Shown here: positions 1 to 8,242 of the stretch, in pieces
Layout of the letters: every line of letters begins with the position of its first letter
How positions within the stretch are numbered: position 1 is the first letter of the stretch
Source: Gammaproteobacteria bacterium
GTDB lineage: Bacteria > Pseudomonadota > Gammaproteobacteria > JACKNK01
Length of the DNA: 64,000 nt
Reading direction: 5' to 3'
NCBI GenBank assembly: GCA_024234955.1
Contig: JACKNK010000001.1
Coordinates: forward strand, 1 to 64,000
The notes under the pieces: model-generated
Databases searched by the model: none
The model's input: only the letters and a program-made list of their open reading frames with translations
Told to the model about the DNA's origin: nothing
Position numbers and translations under genes: made by a program

Positions 1-628
1 CACCTTTGGCGCCTGAATCATGCAGCGCGTTCGCGTTCAACAGGCGAGGTACGTCTCGCAACACGTCAAGAAAAGGCTTGGAACGGGACGGTGGGGTTGC
101 GCTTACGCTGGATGACATCGATGTTGGCGCCAGCGTGGGGTTTTTGTTCCCGCGTGACCGGGATTTCTTCGTTCCCCGCTTCCTTTCTTTCTTGGTCTCC
201 GCCATGTAGATATGCGGCCACTGAATGTAAGCGTCGTCGATCAACTCGGAGAGGCCTGGGTCCGGTTCCCACGACGCGCCCGGGGCTGGGTAATGCACGG
301 CGGCTTGTGAGTATCCAAGTTCTTTGGGCAATTCGACCGTGCTCAGCTCGGTACCGAACGTTTCTTCGAACTGCTTGCGGGTTCCTCGAACCGAAAGGGT
401 CATGGTGCCGCGACCGGAGACCGTAAAACCGCGTCGCATGAGTGCCTCGATCGCGGCATCGATCTCGCCGGATTCCGGTGCAAAGTCTTTGATACTGTCG
501 CTGGAAATATGCGCGGCAAGCTTGGTGGGGCCGATGCCACGGCGTCCCTTGAACGTTATCGCGATGGACAACGTCTCCGCGTGTTTGTCGTCATTGGAGT
601 TTGACTTGCTTCGTTTCGAAGACGGCAT
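1..628 (-). CDS. Partial protein with S53-propeptide-like N-terminus
   Basis: Translated by hand: an open frame of 209 codons runs from an ATG at 628 off the left edge of the window. The first 130 residues contain a short alpha/beta module (around FTVSGRGTMTLSVRG, then a QFEETFG helix) reminiscent of the activation domain of sedolisin/pro-kumamolisin proteases. A Lys/Arg/Ser-rich linker follows. The smaller upstream gene (766-1101) carries a similar module, so the two may be related by duplication. A catalytic domain, if present, lies outside the window. The family assignment is an inference from pattern only; the reading frame itself is clear. Confidence 0.55.
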   Translation of the reverse strand, partial: MPSSKRSKSNSNDDKHAETLSIAITFKGRRGIGPTKLAAHISSDSIKDFAPESGEIDAAIEALMRRGFTVSGRGTMTLSVRGTRKQFEETFGTELSTVELPKELGYSQAAVHYPAPGASWEPDPGLSELIDDAYIQWPHIYMAETKKERKRGTKKSRSRGNKNPTLAPTSMSSSVSATPPSRSKPFLDVLRDVPRLLNANALHDSGAKG

Positions 629-765
629 GGCAGATTCCCTCCGCGTGACTCAATCGAGATAGGTAACTCCATCACCACAACGCATGGCTTTCCTGATTTA
701 TAGACCAAATTATCGCACTGGATGGAGATGGAATTGATCCGGATTGGTTACCGATGTCCAAACGT

Positions 766-1101
766 TCAATATGCAGAAGGGGGGGGCTTGGCACTGTCGA
801 AAGTGATGTGGGCCGGGCAAAGGGCGATGGATTCCACGTACGTTGAAAGCGCGGCTGGAACGTGCAAGGACTCGTCGGACGTTTCGAATTGAAAACCAGC
901 GCTTATCTTCGGCGGTGCACCCCATAGTCGCGCGTAATTCGTCGCTGATATTTGCGAAGAAAGCGTGGCATGGCCCCAGCTGGTTATGGCAATCCCGAGC
1001 CCTTCGAGCGCATTTTCGATTTCCCTGACGGTCGCTGAGTTCTTCTGTGCTCCGTACATCCACGGGTGGAGAACGAGCTGTAACTTGATCGGGCTTTGCA
1101 C
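766..1101 (-). CDS. Small pro-kumamolisin-like domain protein
   Basis: About 111 residues from a GTG at 1101; an ATG at 1197 in the same frame lies inside bpt and is less likely. The protein has a REIENALEGLGIAI helix/strand, a strand-rich middle and a VPAALSTYVESI segment like the end of S53 protease propeptides. No protease catalytic domain is present. It sits just downstream of bpt and upstream of the partial gene at 1-628, which has a similar module. It could be a free-standing propeptide-like inhibitor or chaperone. Start and function are uncertain. Confidence 0.5.
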   Translation of the reverse strand: MQSPIKLQLVLHPWMYGAQKNSATVREIENALEGLGIAITSWGHATLSSQISATNYARLWGAPPKISAGFQFETSDESLHVPAALSTYVESIALCPAHITFDSAKPPPSAY

Positions 1102-1129
1102 ATCGGGCCTCCGCGTAGTGCGTGGGGCA

Positions 1130-1879
1130 TCAACGCGAGGGCTTGATAATTTGTCGGTGGGGGTGATCGTCAAAGCGACGCCAGGCACCGTTGACAAAGA
1201 GTTCGTAAGGCCGAAACGCGGTCTTGTAGTTCATCTTGGCGGACTCGGCGATCCAGTAGCCGAGATAGATCGCCGACAATTCCAGTTCACGCGCCCATTT
1301 CATCTGTTGCAATACGGCAAGGGTGCCGAGGCTGCGGTCGCATTCGGTGGTGTCGAAGTAGGTGTAAACGGCGGACAGTCCCTGTGGCATGCGGTCCACC
1401 ACCGCAGCGGCGACAAGGCGCCCGTCCAGGCGGAACTCGATGACCTCGGTCTTGCACCAGGGACTGCTCAGGAAGGTGAGATAACGCTCAGGATCGTCGT
1501 CATCCATGCCGCCGCCGGGGTGGCGACTGCGTTGATAACGACGGTAGAGATCGAAATGTTCCTTGTCGTCGCTGGGCTGCGTAAAACTGATTTCCAGATC
1601 CCGATTCCGGTTCCAGACTCGCCGTTGGGCGCGGTTGGAGCGAAAACCGGCAACTGGTACGCGAATCGGCACACATTCCCGGCAGCCGTTACAGGCCGGA
1701 CGGTAGACGTGAGATCCGGAGCGGCGGAATCCGAGTTCCGCAAGTCCGCCATAAATCTCATTGGTCATTTCCGCTGTGGGGTCAGCAAAAAGCGTGACCG
1801 AGCGTTTTCCCGCCAGGTAGCTGCACGGGTGTTCGTGGGTCGCGTAAAAGGCCAGTCTGGGAGGGATGCTTTCGGTCAT
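1130..1879 (-). CDS. bpt: Aspartate/glutamate leucyltransferase (Bpt)
   Basis: A 249-residue protein, the normal length for bacterial leucyl/arginyl-tRNA-protein transferases. These move an amino acid from tRNA to the N-terminus of proteins that start with Asp or Glu, marking them for ClpAP degradation (N-degron pathway). The N-terminal ATE domain has the Cys cluster typical of the family (HPCSYL, then PACNGCRECVPIRV around residues 60-75). The C-terminal half is GNAT-like, with GTLAVLQQM and an IYLGYWI motif. It is transcribed toward the propeptide-like genes. The usual neighbours aat and infA are not here. Confidence 0.92.
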   Translation of the reverse strand: MTESIPPRLAFYATHEHPCSYLAGKRSVTLFADPTAEMTNEIYGGLAELGFRRSGSHVYRPACNGCRECVPIRVPVAGFRSNRAQRRVWNRNRDLEISFTQPSDDKEHFDLYRRYQRSRHPGGGMDDDDPERYLTFLSSPWCKTEVIEFRLDGRLVAAAVVDRMPQGLSAVYTYFDTTECDRSLGTLAVLQQMKWARELELSAIYLGYWIAESAKMNYKTAFRPYELFVNGAWRRFDDHPHRQIIKPSR

Positions 1880-2105
1880 AAGTACGCGGCAGCGACGTGC
1901 TTGGGATAAGGGAGTTTAGCCGCTGCCCAGAACTCGTCGTCGCTTTTCCCGGTTCTTGATCCATCGAAATCAAGCATTCGGCGCAACCCGACAGCTTGAT
2001 GAGTTGGTTGAAATTGTTCTGTTGCGTTCCTAGAGGACGGTCACCGACGTGCGAATGGTGCTTCTCGCCAAGGGATGGGTGCTTTTGCGTTCTCAGGGCG
2101 TGTGT

Positions 2106-3794
2106 TCAGATTGCTGCGATTATGCGGTCTGCGACCCGGAACGCATTGGCGTAGATGGTCCAGGTGTAGGGAACGCTGCCGCCGGTCGGCATGAAACTGC
2201 CGTCGGTGACGTAGAGGTTTTCCACTTCATGGGCGCGACAGTCGGCGTTCAGCACCGAGTTGTCGGGATGGGTGCCGAAGCGGCAACCGCCGGCGACCAG
2301 ATTGGCGGGCGGGGAGCCAGAGGCGGATGAGCTGACTCGTACGGCACCCATCTGCCGGAGCACGGCCTCGCCTTTGTCGAGCAGATAACGGCCAACTTCA
2401 AGATCGTGCGGGTGGTATCCGATCTGAACGCGGGCCACAGGTTTACCGTATTTGTCGGTGACGTTCGGGTCCAGGCCGACGTTGCAGGCGTCGGTGGGCA
2501 GCCAGTCGTTGAAGACTTCGAATTGCAGGGTGCGGTCGGTGCGGAACCAGGTTTCCAGCCGCCGTTTCAGATCGGCGCCCCAGATCAGGCCGTCGTCGCC
2601 CCATTTGAGGCCGTTGGCCTTGCCGGTCGGGTTGGGGTGGGCGAACAGGAATTCGACGATGCCGCCTTTGCGGCGGCTGAGATTGAAGCTCGGGTCACGG
2701 ATTTCATACCAGTCGTCGAGGGCTCGGTTCACGAAGGGACCGACGCGGCGCAGATCGTCGCGCTGGCGGTCGTTTAAACCCGCAAATTCAAAATCGCCAC
2801 TGCCGGAGCCGCCAGCGGAGAACAGCAGGTTCTTGCCGACCTGACCGCTTTTGTTGGCGAGGCCGTTGCGGAATTGCGGCCCGATCGACGACAACAGCAG
2901 CCGCGATGTCTCGATGGCCTGGCAAGCCACCACATAGATCTTTGCGTCCACCAGACGGACGGTGCCTTCCCGGTCGATGTATTCCGCGCCGACGATCTGG
3001 CCGCGTGCGTCGTTGCGCAACCGCAGCACATGACTGTGCGGGCGAATCTCGCAGCGCCCGGTGGCGACGGCGTCGTCCAGCAGGGCGGCGCGGGCACTGC
3101 CCTTGGCACCGCTGGAACAGCCATAGCTGCCGCAATAGCCCGAGTATTCGCAACTGCGGCGTTGGTTCTTCGGCTGGGAAAGCACCGCACGCGGGACGCG
3201 CAGGCTGTGATAGCCGAGATCGGCACAGGCGGCATCGATTTGCGCGGAGATCGGGTGCTCGGCGGTGGGTGGGTAGGGGAAGTCCGGGGTGGAGCGGGGT
3301 TCGATATTCGGGTGCGGCTCGATGCGTCCGGAGACGCCGACGACCTGTTCGACCTTGGCGTAATACGGTTCCAGGGTCTGATAATCGATCGGCCAATCGA
3401 CGCGGTTCGCGCCCTCGATGGGGCCGTATTCGCTGAGCTGGCGGAAGTCGTTGGGCTTGAGGCGGTGGAAGTACCCGCTCATGAAATTGCTGGAGCCACC
3501 GACCACGTTGCCGTTCCAGAAGTCCCAGCCGGACTCGGCGGTCGGCGTGGCCCGCCAGCCGTCGCGGCCTGTGCCGTCGCCCAAGGGCTCATCGATGACG
3601 TGCTGCTCATCCTTGAGATCGGGCGTGTAAACGCTGCGTCGGCAGCAGGCGAGCTCGTCCTTGAAATAGTCCTTTTCCGTGAACCAGGGCCCTTTTTCCA
3701 GCACCACGACCGAGTAACCGGCGCGGGCCAGTTCGTAGGCCACTGGGGCGCCACCGGCGCCGCTGCCAACGATGCAGACGTCGAAATCCTTCAC
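2106..3794 (-). CDS. GMC-family FAD oxidoreductase
   Basis: A 562-residue flavoprotein of the glucose-methanol-choline family. The N-terminus has the Rossmann FAD motif (CIVGSGAGGAPVAYELA, residues 7-23), then GGSSNFMSG. The C-terminus has the family's closing segment (VTDGSFMPTGGSVPYTWTIY). A Cys-rich stretch, CEYSGYCGSYGCSSG near residue 215, is typical of the gluconate 2-dehydrogenase-like subgroup. The start is a GTG that overlaps the stop of the upstream gene (GTGA), so the two are translationally coupled. The partner resembles gluconate 2-dehydrogenase subunit 3, so a periplasmic or membrane-associated sugar or alcohol dehydrogenase complex is likely. No cytochrome subunit follows. Substrate unknown. 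Confidence 0.85.
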   Translation of the reverse strand: MKDFDVCIVGSGAGGAPVAYELARAGYSVVVLEKGPWFTEKDYFKDELACCRRSVYTPDLKDEQHVIDEPLGDGTGRDGWRATPTAESGWDFWNGNVVGGSSNFMSGYFHRLKPNDFRQLSEYGPIEGANRVDWPIDYQTLEPYYAKVEQVVGVSGRIEPHPNIEPRSTPDFPYPPTAEHPISAQIDAACADLGYHSLRVPRAVLSQPKNQRRSCEYSGYCGSYGCSSGAKGSARAALLDDAVATGRCEIRPHSHVLRLRNDARGQIVGAEYIDREGTVRLVDAKIYVVACQAIETSRLLLSSIGPQFRNGLANKSGQVGKNLLFSAGGSGSGDFEFAGLNDRQRDDLRRVGPFVNRALDDWYEIRDPSFNLSRRKGGIVEFLFAHPNPTGKANGLKWGDDGLIWGADLKRRLETWFRTDRTLQFEVFNDWLPTDACNVGLDPNVTDKYGKPVARVQIGYHPHDLEVGRYLLDKGEAVLRQMGAVRVSSSASGSPPANLVAGGCRFGTHPDNSVLNADCRAHEVENLYVTDGSFMPTGGSVPYTWTIYANAFRVADRIIAAI

Positions 3795-4375
3795 GACTTA
3801 AGCAGTTCGGGGTAGGTCTTGTCCGCAGGCGGACGGGGAAAGCCGGGGGTGTGTTGCAGCCAGTTCCAGCCGCGCTGCTCGAAATTGCCGCCGTAAACCG
3901 GATCGGTGAGCAAGGCTTCCATCAGGGTGAGCAGGACCGTGGAGAGCCAGTTTTCCCCCGCTTCGGATTGTTCGACCTGGCGCAGGATGCGTTCGCGTCC
4001 GGTCGTGTCCAGCGCGGTAAAGCCCTGTTGTTCGCGTTCCAGGCTGAGCTGATCCAGCCATTCGGTCCCCTTGCGCAGAAAATCGCGGTCTTCGGCGTCC
4101 TGTGAGGTGTCCTCGATGATGAAACGGAAGTAGTCGAGAGCATGAATGTCTCTCGCGCCGGGGATGTCCGGTTCGCTCGGCAGAAGGTGTGCGGTCACCA
4201 CATCGAGCACAGCGTAGGTGTCCGTGTTTGCCGCCGTGGCCGCGTTGTAGCCACGAATCGGGAACAGCAAGGCGAGCGAGCCACCGGCCATGCCGATCAG
4301 AAATCGGCGGCGGGACAGCAATCGGGCGCGTTGGGCCTGGAATGGAGATCGGGCGGGACGGGTTTTTCGGGTCAT
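3791..4375 (-). CDS. Gluconate 2-dehydrogenase subunit 3-like, Tat-exported
   Basis: About 194 residues from the ATG at 4375; an upstream in-frame ATG at 4483 would add 36 low-complexity residues. A twin-arginine signal (SRRRFLIGMAGGSLALLF) sits near residues 20-37, predicting export of the folded complex. The mature part is helical and matches the pattern of the gamma subunit of gluconate 2-dehydrogenase-type enzymes, which carries the GMC flavoprotein across the membrane. It ends in a GTGA overlap with the flavoprotein gene. The pairing supports the assignment of both. The reaction is not defined by sequence. Confidence 0.75.
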   Translation of the reverse strand: MTRKTRPARSPFQAQRARLLSRRRFLIGMAGGSLALLFPIRGYNAATAANTDTYAVLDVVTAHLLPSEPDIPGARDIHALDYFRFIIEDTSQDAEDRDFLRKGTEWLDQLSLEREQQGFTALDTTGRERILRQVEQSEAGENWLSTVLLTLMEALLTDPVYGGNFEQRGWNWLQHTPGFPRPPADKTYPELLKS

Positions 4376-4539
4376 GAACGATACGGGTCGGGGCGGCAAA
4401 GCGGGCGGGATCGGCAAGGACGTGGCGTCACCGTTTGGTCTAAACCGGCCTGAAAGGGCTTTTCGTGCGCGGCATGGGTCCAACGCTAGCTGTGGGCAAG
4501 GCTAGAATCCAGTCGAATTCCCCAGATCGAGTAGGGCGC

Positions 4540-5826
4540 ATGGCGCAGAAAAAGAAGTCCGGCTTTGGCCAATGGTTGCGGGTGTCCGCGCCTGCGATGC
4601 TTGTGGTGATCCTCGGTTTTGCCATCGCTTTCCAGTTCGTCGAACCGGCACCGCCGAAACATTTGATCATCGCTGCCGGGGGCGAGGGTGGCGCGTATCT
4701 CGCCAATGCCCGACGTTACGCCGAGATCCTGGCCCGTGAAGGCGTCACCCTGGAGGTTCGCGAGACCGCCGGTTCGCTGGAGAACCTGCGGCTTCTGGAT
4801 GATGGGGCTGTCGAGGTCGGGTTTGTGCAGGGTGGAACCACCAGCGCCGAGAATCCGCATGAGCTGACCTCGCTGGGGAGCATGTATTACGAGCCTTTGT
4901 GGGTGTTTTATCGCGGTGAGCAGGTACCCCAACGGATCGTCGATCTCGCCGGTAAGCGCCTCGCCATTGGCGCGGACGGCAGCGGTACGCAGGCACTGGT
5001 GCGCACCATTCTGGCCGAAGCCGGGGGTGACGCGTTGGGCATCGAGACGGTTGCGCTGGGCGGAACCGAGGCCAGTGCGGCTCTGGAAGCGGGGGACATC
5101 GACGCCCTGATGATGGTTGCCGGAACCGATTCGGCGCTGGTTCGGCATCTGATCGCCCATCCGGACATCCATCTCATGGATCTGCGTCGCGCCGAGGCGT
5201 ACACCCGGCTGCATCAATATCTTTCCGCTTTGACCTTGCCGGAAGGCGTCATCGATCTGCATCGCGACCTGCCGCCCCAGGATGTGCGCCTGATCGCCCC
5301 GACCGCGAATCTGGTGGTCTCGGATCACACCCACGCGGCCCTGGTGGACCTGTTGATGCAGGCGGCGGCGGAGGTGCATGGCGAACCCAACTGGTTTGCG
5401 CGACGCGGCGCCTTTCCGACCGCCGAGTTCCTCGTTTATCCGCTGCATCCGTCGGCCAAGCGTTTTTACAAGCACGGCCCACCGTTCCTGCAGCGCTATC
5501 TGCCGTTCTGGGCCGCGACCCTGATCGACCGGCTGAAGGTGTTGCTGCTGCCCTTGGTCATGGTGCTGTTGCCTCTGTTCAAGATCATGCCGCCCATCTA
5601 TCAGTGGCGGATGCGCTCACGCATTTACCGCTGGTATCGGGAACTCGAGGAAGTGGAGCGGGAGATGCGCGATGGCGACACTCCGCTCGAAACGCTGCGC
5701 GATAACCTGAACCGGATCGAGAATGAAGTCGCGCACGTCGAGGTGCCGCTGTCGTTTGCCGGGCAGGCGTACGACCTGCGCATGCACATCGCCCTGGTTC
5801 GGGATCGCTTGGGAACCTCCGATTGA
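4540..5826 (+). CDS. Membrane-anchored TAXI-family solute-binding protein
   Basis: About 428 residues from the ATG at 4540 (MAQKKKSGFG); earlier in-frame starts add a poorly conserved extension. One N-terminal membrane segment (residues about 14-34) is followed by a TAXI-type TRAP binding domain, recognisable from IIAAGGEGGAYLANA and DGSGTQALVRTIL. After the binding domain come a second hydrophobic segment (LKVLLLPLVMVLLPLF) and a coiled-coil tail rich in Glu/Arg. No TRAP permease genes are adjacent. The layout suggests a fixed periplasmic sensor or scaffold rather than a free binding protein; that is inference. Confidence 0.8.
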   Translation: MAQKKKSGFGQWLRVSAPAMLVVILGFAIAFQFVEPAPPKHLIIAAGGEGGAYLANARRYAEILAREGVTLEVRETAGSLENLRLLDDGAVEVGFVQGGTTSAENPHELTSLGSMYYEPLWVFYRGEQVPQRIVDLAGKRLAIGADGSGTQALVRTILAEAGGDALGIETVALGGTEASAALEAGDIDALMMVAGTDSALVRHLIAHPDIHLMDLRRAEAYTRLHQYLSALTLPEGVIDLHRDLPPQDVRLIAPTANLVVSDHTHAALVDLLMQAAAEVHGEPNWFARRGAFPTAEFLVYPLHPSAKRFYKHGPPFLQRYLPFWAATLIDRLKVLLLPLVMVLLPLFKIMPPIYQWRMRSRIYRWYRELEEVEREMRDGDTPLETLRDNLNRIENEVAHVEVPLSFAGQAYDLRMHIALVRDRLGTSD

Positions 5827-5850
5827 ATCAGGCACGGTTCAGCGGAATGG

Positions 5851-5935
5851 CTGAAATCGCCGCTTTCAAGGCGCGGAACGCAGGTAATAGCCGGTCTATT
5901 GCCAAGTTTCGCAACGCAGAAAGCGGCGATTTCAG
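5851..5935. repeat. Long-hairpin intergenic repeat
   Basis: Two perfect 17-base inverted arms, ctgaaatcgccgctttc at 5851-5867 and its complement at 5919-5935, enclose 51 bases that are themselves partly self-complementary. The element fills most of the space between two convergent genes. It could act as a bidirectional terminator or be a REP-like dispersed repeat. Short frames through it are not convincing genes. Confidence 0.7.
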
Positions 5936-6013
5936 GCTTCAGATGGCCGTGAATGATTCGATCAGAGGTTCCCTTGACGTCCTGAGCGTTTGTCCACCCA
6001 GGCAAATGACGGG

Positions 6014-6613
6014 TCAGCGCAGGCTGGGGCGATTGTGAAATTCGAGTTGCAGCCCGTGCGGGGTGGCGCGGAATCGCGTCAGGGACGCGTTGTTCACCCG
6101 GCAGCGGTACCAGTTGGCCGGTGCACTTCGCATCACATATCCGAGCGCGGCGCGGATCACGCCGGCATGCGCAACCATGAGGACGCGCCGGGTCGCATGG
6201 ACGAACAGGGCGTCATCGATGGCGGCGGCGATGCGGTCGCCAAAGTCATGTAGCGATTCCGCTCCGGTCGGTCGGTTGTTGACCGGGTCGAAATAGAAGG
6301 CGTCGTATTCCGCACGGCGGTCGCGCTGCAATTCATCCGGGGTGCGTCCCTCCCATTCGCCGAAACCGACTTCACGCAGCTTTTCGTCGATATGAACCGG
6401 CAGCGAATGCCGCTTGCCGAGTTGTTCCGCAAATGCCCGGCAACGTTGCAGCGGTGAGCTGACGATGACATCCCAGTGACATTCATCGCCGACGGCATCC
6501 CACATCTGCCGCCAGCCTTTGTCGCTGAGCGGGTCGTCGATGCCGTGGCCCCGGAAGGCGCGACCGCCGACCGGTTCTCCGTGGCGGATCAAATCGAGCA
6601 CAGTGTCTGACAT
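6014..6613 (-). CDS. Histidine phosphatase family protein
   Basis: About 199 residues from the ATG at 6613; a longer frame would run into the divergent gene. The N-terminal LIRHGEP motif carries the phospho-accepting histidine. VVSSPLQRCRAFA and a later VAHAGVIRAALGY supply the other conserved arginine and histidine of the phosphoglycerate-mutase-like superfamily. The GVGFGEWEG-like stretch (REVGFGEWEGRTP) is typical of CobC/alpha-ribazole-phosphatase and GpmB-type members. No cobalamin genes are nearby, so the substrate is open. It is divergent from the small gene at 6673. Confidence 0.82.
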   Translation of the reverse strand: MSDTVLDLIRHGEPVGGRAFRGHGIDDPLSDKGWRQMWDAVGDECHWDVIVSSPLQRCRAFAEQLGKRHSLPVHIDEKLREVGFGEWEGRTPDELQRDRRAEYDAFYFDPVNNRPTGAESLHDFGDRIAAAIDDALFVHATRRVLMVAHAGVIRAALGYVMRSAPANWYRCRVNNASLTRFRATPHGLQLEFHNRPSLR

Positions 6614-6672
6614 GGATTTATCCAAATCGCCTTGAGTTATATTTCCCGTATCAATCTTACGAGGCGTCAACC

Positions 6673-6981
6673 ATGCAAGAACCCAAACGTTACATGGGTA
6701 TCCATAACGATCCATACGGGGCAATGCATTCCACCGGCAACATCATTCGCGATGCCTGGGTGTTCGGGCTGATTCCGGAAACCGAGACCTGCGAAGGCTG
6801 GTTGCCGCAGGGTCTGGATGCGCTTTATGACAAGGTCTACGCCGCGTGGGAGCCGTATGCCGGCATCCCTTCCCGGCTGCCCCCGGAGCTGCTCGAACGC
6901 CATACACGGATTTATGACGCGGCGGTCAAACGCGCCCGCGAGTTGGGCTGGGACCCTGATGAAATGATCGAGAACAGCTGA
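6673..6981 (+). CDS. Conserved protein of unknown function (102 aa)
   Basis: I do not recognise the family. The protein is soluble and rich in aromatic residues and Pro, starting MQEPKRYMGIHNDPYG, with no signal peptide or membrane segment. Codon use and G+C match its neighbours, which supports a real gene. It is divergent from the phosphatase gene, with about 60 bases between starts, and is followed 19 bases later by the gene at 7001, so those two may be co-transcribed. Confidence 0.65.
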   Translation: MQEPKRYMGIHNDPYGAMHSTGNIIRDAWVFGLIPETETCEGWLPQGLDALYDKVYAAWEPYAGIPSRLPPELLERHTRIYDAAVKRARELGWDPDEMIENS

Positions 6982-7000
6982 CGCAGTTCGGCTCTGATCG

Positions 7001-7474
7001 ATGCATATCCGTCGGGAAATTTTCTTCAGGGGCGATGCCCTGCGTCACGAACGAGTGACTATTCCGGCAGACCTCTATAACCACACGCGCCTGTTGCTGC
7101 ATCGGGCCGACATCGGAACCGGCTGCGTGTTCGTGCCGGTGCGGACGCTGCAATTCCAGGCAGTGATCACCTCGGACGAAGTGGTCTTCGTCGATAGCCA
7201 GGGGTATGCGGTGCGTAATGGCGAGGGCGGTCGCGTCATCCTGTTGGCCTGGCAGTTCGATCCAGCCCTGCATCGCGATTCCCTGACCGAACCGGTACCC
7301 ATCGATGTGGTGCATTACGGGCCAAACCTCGACGTGACCCAGCGTCGGCTGCTGAGCGAGTTTCATCAGGCCGTCAATCTCCTCCTCGAACGCCAGTCTC
7401 CGACGCAATCCCAATCGAAAGGGCAGTGCGACGCCGGCATGAAGGTCGTCTCCATCGCGTCGCGTCCGAAATAG
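7001..7474 (+). CDS. Conserved protein of unknown function (157 aa)
   Basis: I do not recognise the family. The first 125 residues look like a compact alpha/beta domain (IRREIFFRGDALRHERVTIP at the start, a central VVFVDSQGYAVRNGEGG turn and a VILLAWQFDP strand). The last 30 are polar and low in structure. It has no signal peptide or membrane segments. It follows the 102-residue gene closely in the same direction. Confidence 0.62.
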   Translation: MHIRREIFFRGDALRHERVTIPADLYNHTRLLLHRADIGTGCVFVPVRTLQFQAVITSDEVVFVDSQGYAVRNGEGGRVILLAWQFDPALHRDSLTEPVPIDVVHYGPNLDVTQRRLLSEFHQAVNLLLERQSPTQSQSKGQCDAGMKVVSIASRPK

Positions 7475-7551
7475 TCGGCGGGTAGCAACTTGCGTTATGT
7501 CCGTGGGTTCGATTCCTTAATATCAGAAAGTGCTTTATCTCTAATGAGGAC

Positions 7552-7580
7552 TTGACGGGTCCTGATTGAATCCGTACCGT
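7552..7580 (+). promoter_or_regulatory. Candidate promoter of the SUF operon
   Basis: TTGACG at 7552-7557 is followed after 17 bases by TACCGT. The -35 is good and the -10 poor. It lies about 70 bases before the Rrf2-type regulator gene, where an autoregulated IscR/SufR-type promoter is expected. Low confidence without mapping data. Confidence 0.3.
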
Positions 7581-7646
7581 TCGCGTCCACTTTCAGCCAG
7601 CCCGTCGGAGTTCCTCCTTTGTCGGGCAAGCCAGAGGCGGTACGCG

Positions 7647-8123
7647 ATGTTTCGAGTCAGCAAACTCACCGATTACGGCATGGTGGTCATGGCCGCCCTG
7701 GCGCGTCGCCCGGAGCGGGTCCGCGCCGCTGCCGAGATCGCGACCGAGACCGGCATCGCGCAGCCGACCGTCAGCAAGATACTCAAGACCCTGACCCGTG
7801 AATCGCTTGTCGATTCCTTCCGTGGCGTCAACGGTGGCTACCGCATCGCCGCCGATCCCAAGACCCTGTCGGTCGCGCACATCATCTCTGCGCTCGAAGG
7901 TCCGATCGCGCTTACCGAGTGCAGCAGCGCCGGGGCCGACGGTTGCGATCAGGTCGATGGCTGCACCATTCGCGGCAACTGGCAGGCGATCAACGATGCC
8001 GTGCGCGAAGCGCTGGATAACGTGACCCTGGCTCAGTTCGCGCAGCCTGCCGGAGTCAGCGCCAACTACATGGACGGCAAATACGGCGATCGCAAGGTCA
8101 TTCCGATCCTGTCCGCCAGTTGA
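7647..8123 (+). CDS. Rrf2-family SUF operon regulator
   Basis: A 158-residue regulator from the ATG at 7647 (MFRVSKLTDYGMVVM); an upstream start in the same frame would add 27 unrelated residues. The N-terminal winged helix has the Rrf2 pattern QPTVSKILKTLTRESLVDS then GVNGGYRIA. Three cysteines in ECSSAGADGCDQVDGC (around residues 92-107) are where IscR-type proteins bind an Fe-S cluster. It is first in a SUF cluster, the usual place for the SUF-specific Rrf2 regulator. It likely senses Fe-S status and represses the operon when cluster supply is adequate. Confidence 0.88.
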   Translation: MFRVSKLTDYGMVVMAALARRPERVRAAAEIATETGIAQPTVSKILKTLTRESLVDSFRGVNGGYRIAADPKTLSVAHIISALEGPIALTECSSAGADGCDQVDGCTIRGNWQAINDAVREALDNVTLAQFAQPAGVSANYMDGKYGDRKVIPILSAS

Positions 8124-8242
8124 ACGGCGGGAGAAACACCGCCAACGCAAAGCGTATTGCTAAATCCCGAGCATTAAACTCAGGAATAACCGCCAACACC
8201 CGGCACGTCGTTACCGGGTAAAGCACAACCAGAGATCCCGCC

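Noticed and set aside
5823..6038. Short plus-strand frame after the TAXI gene
   Set aside because: It runs through the hairpin repeat and has no ribosome site of its own.
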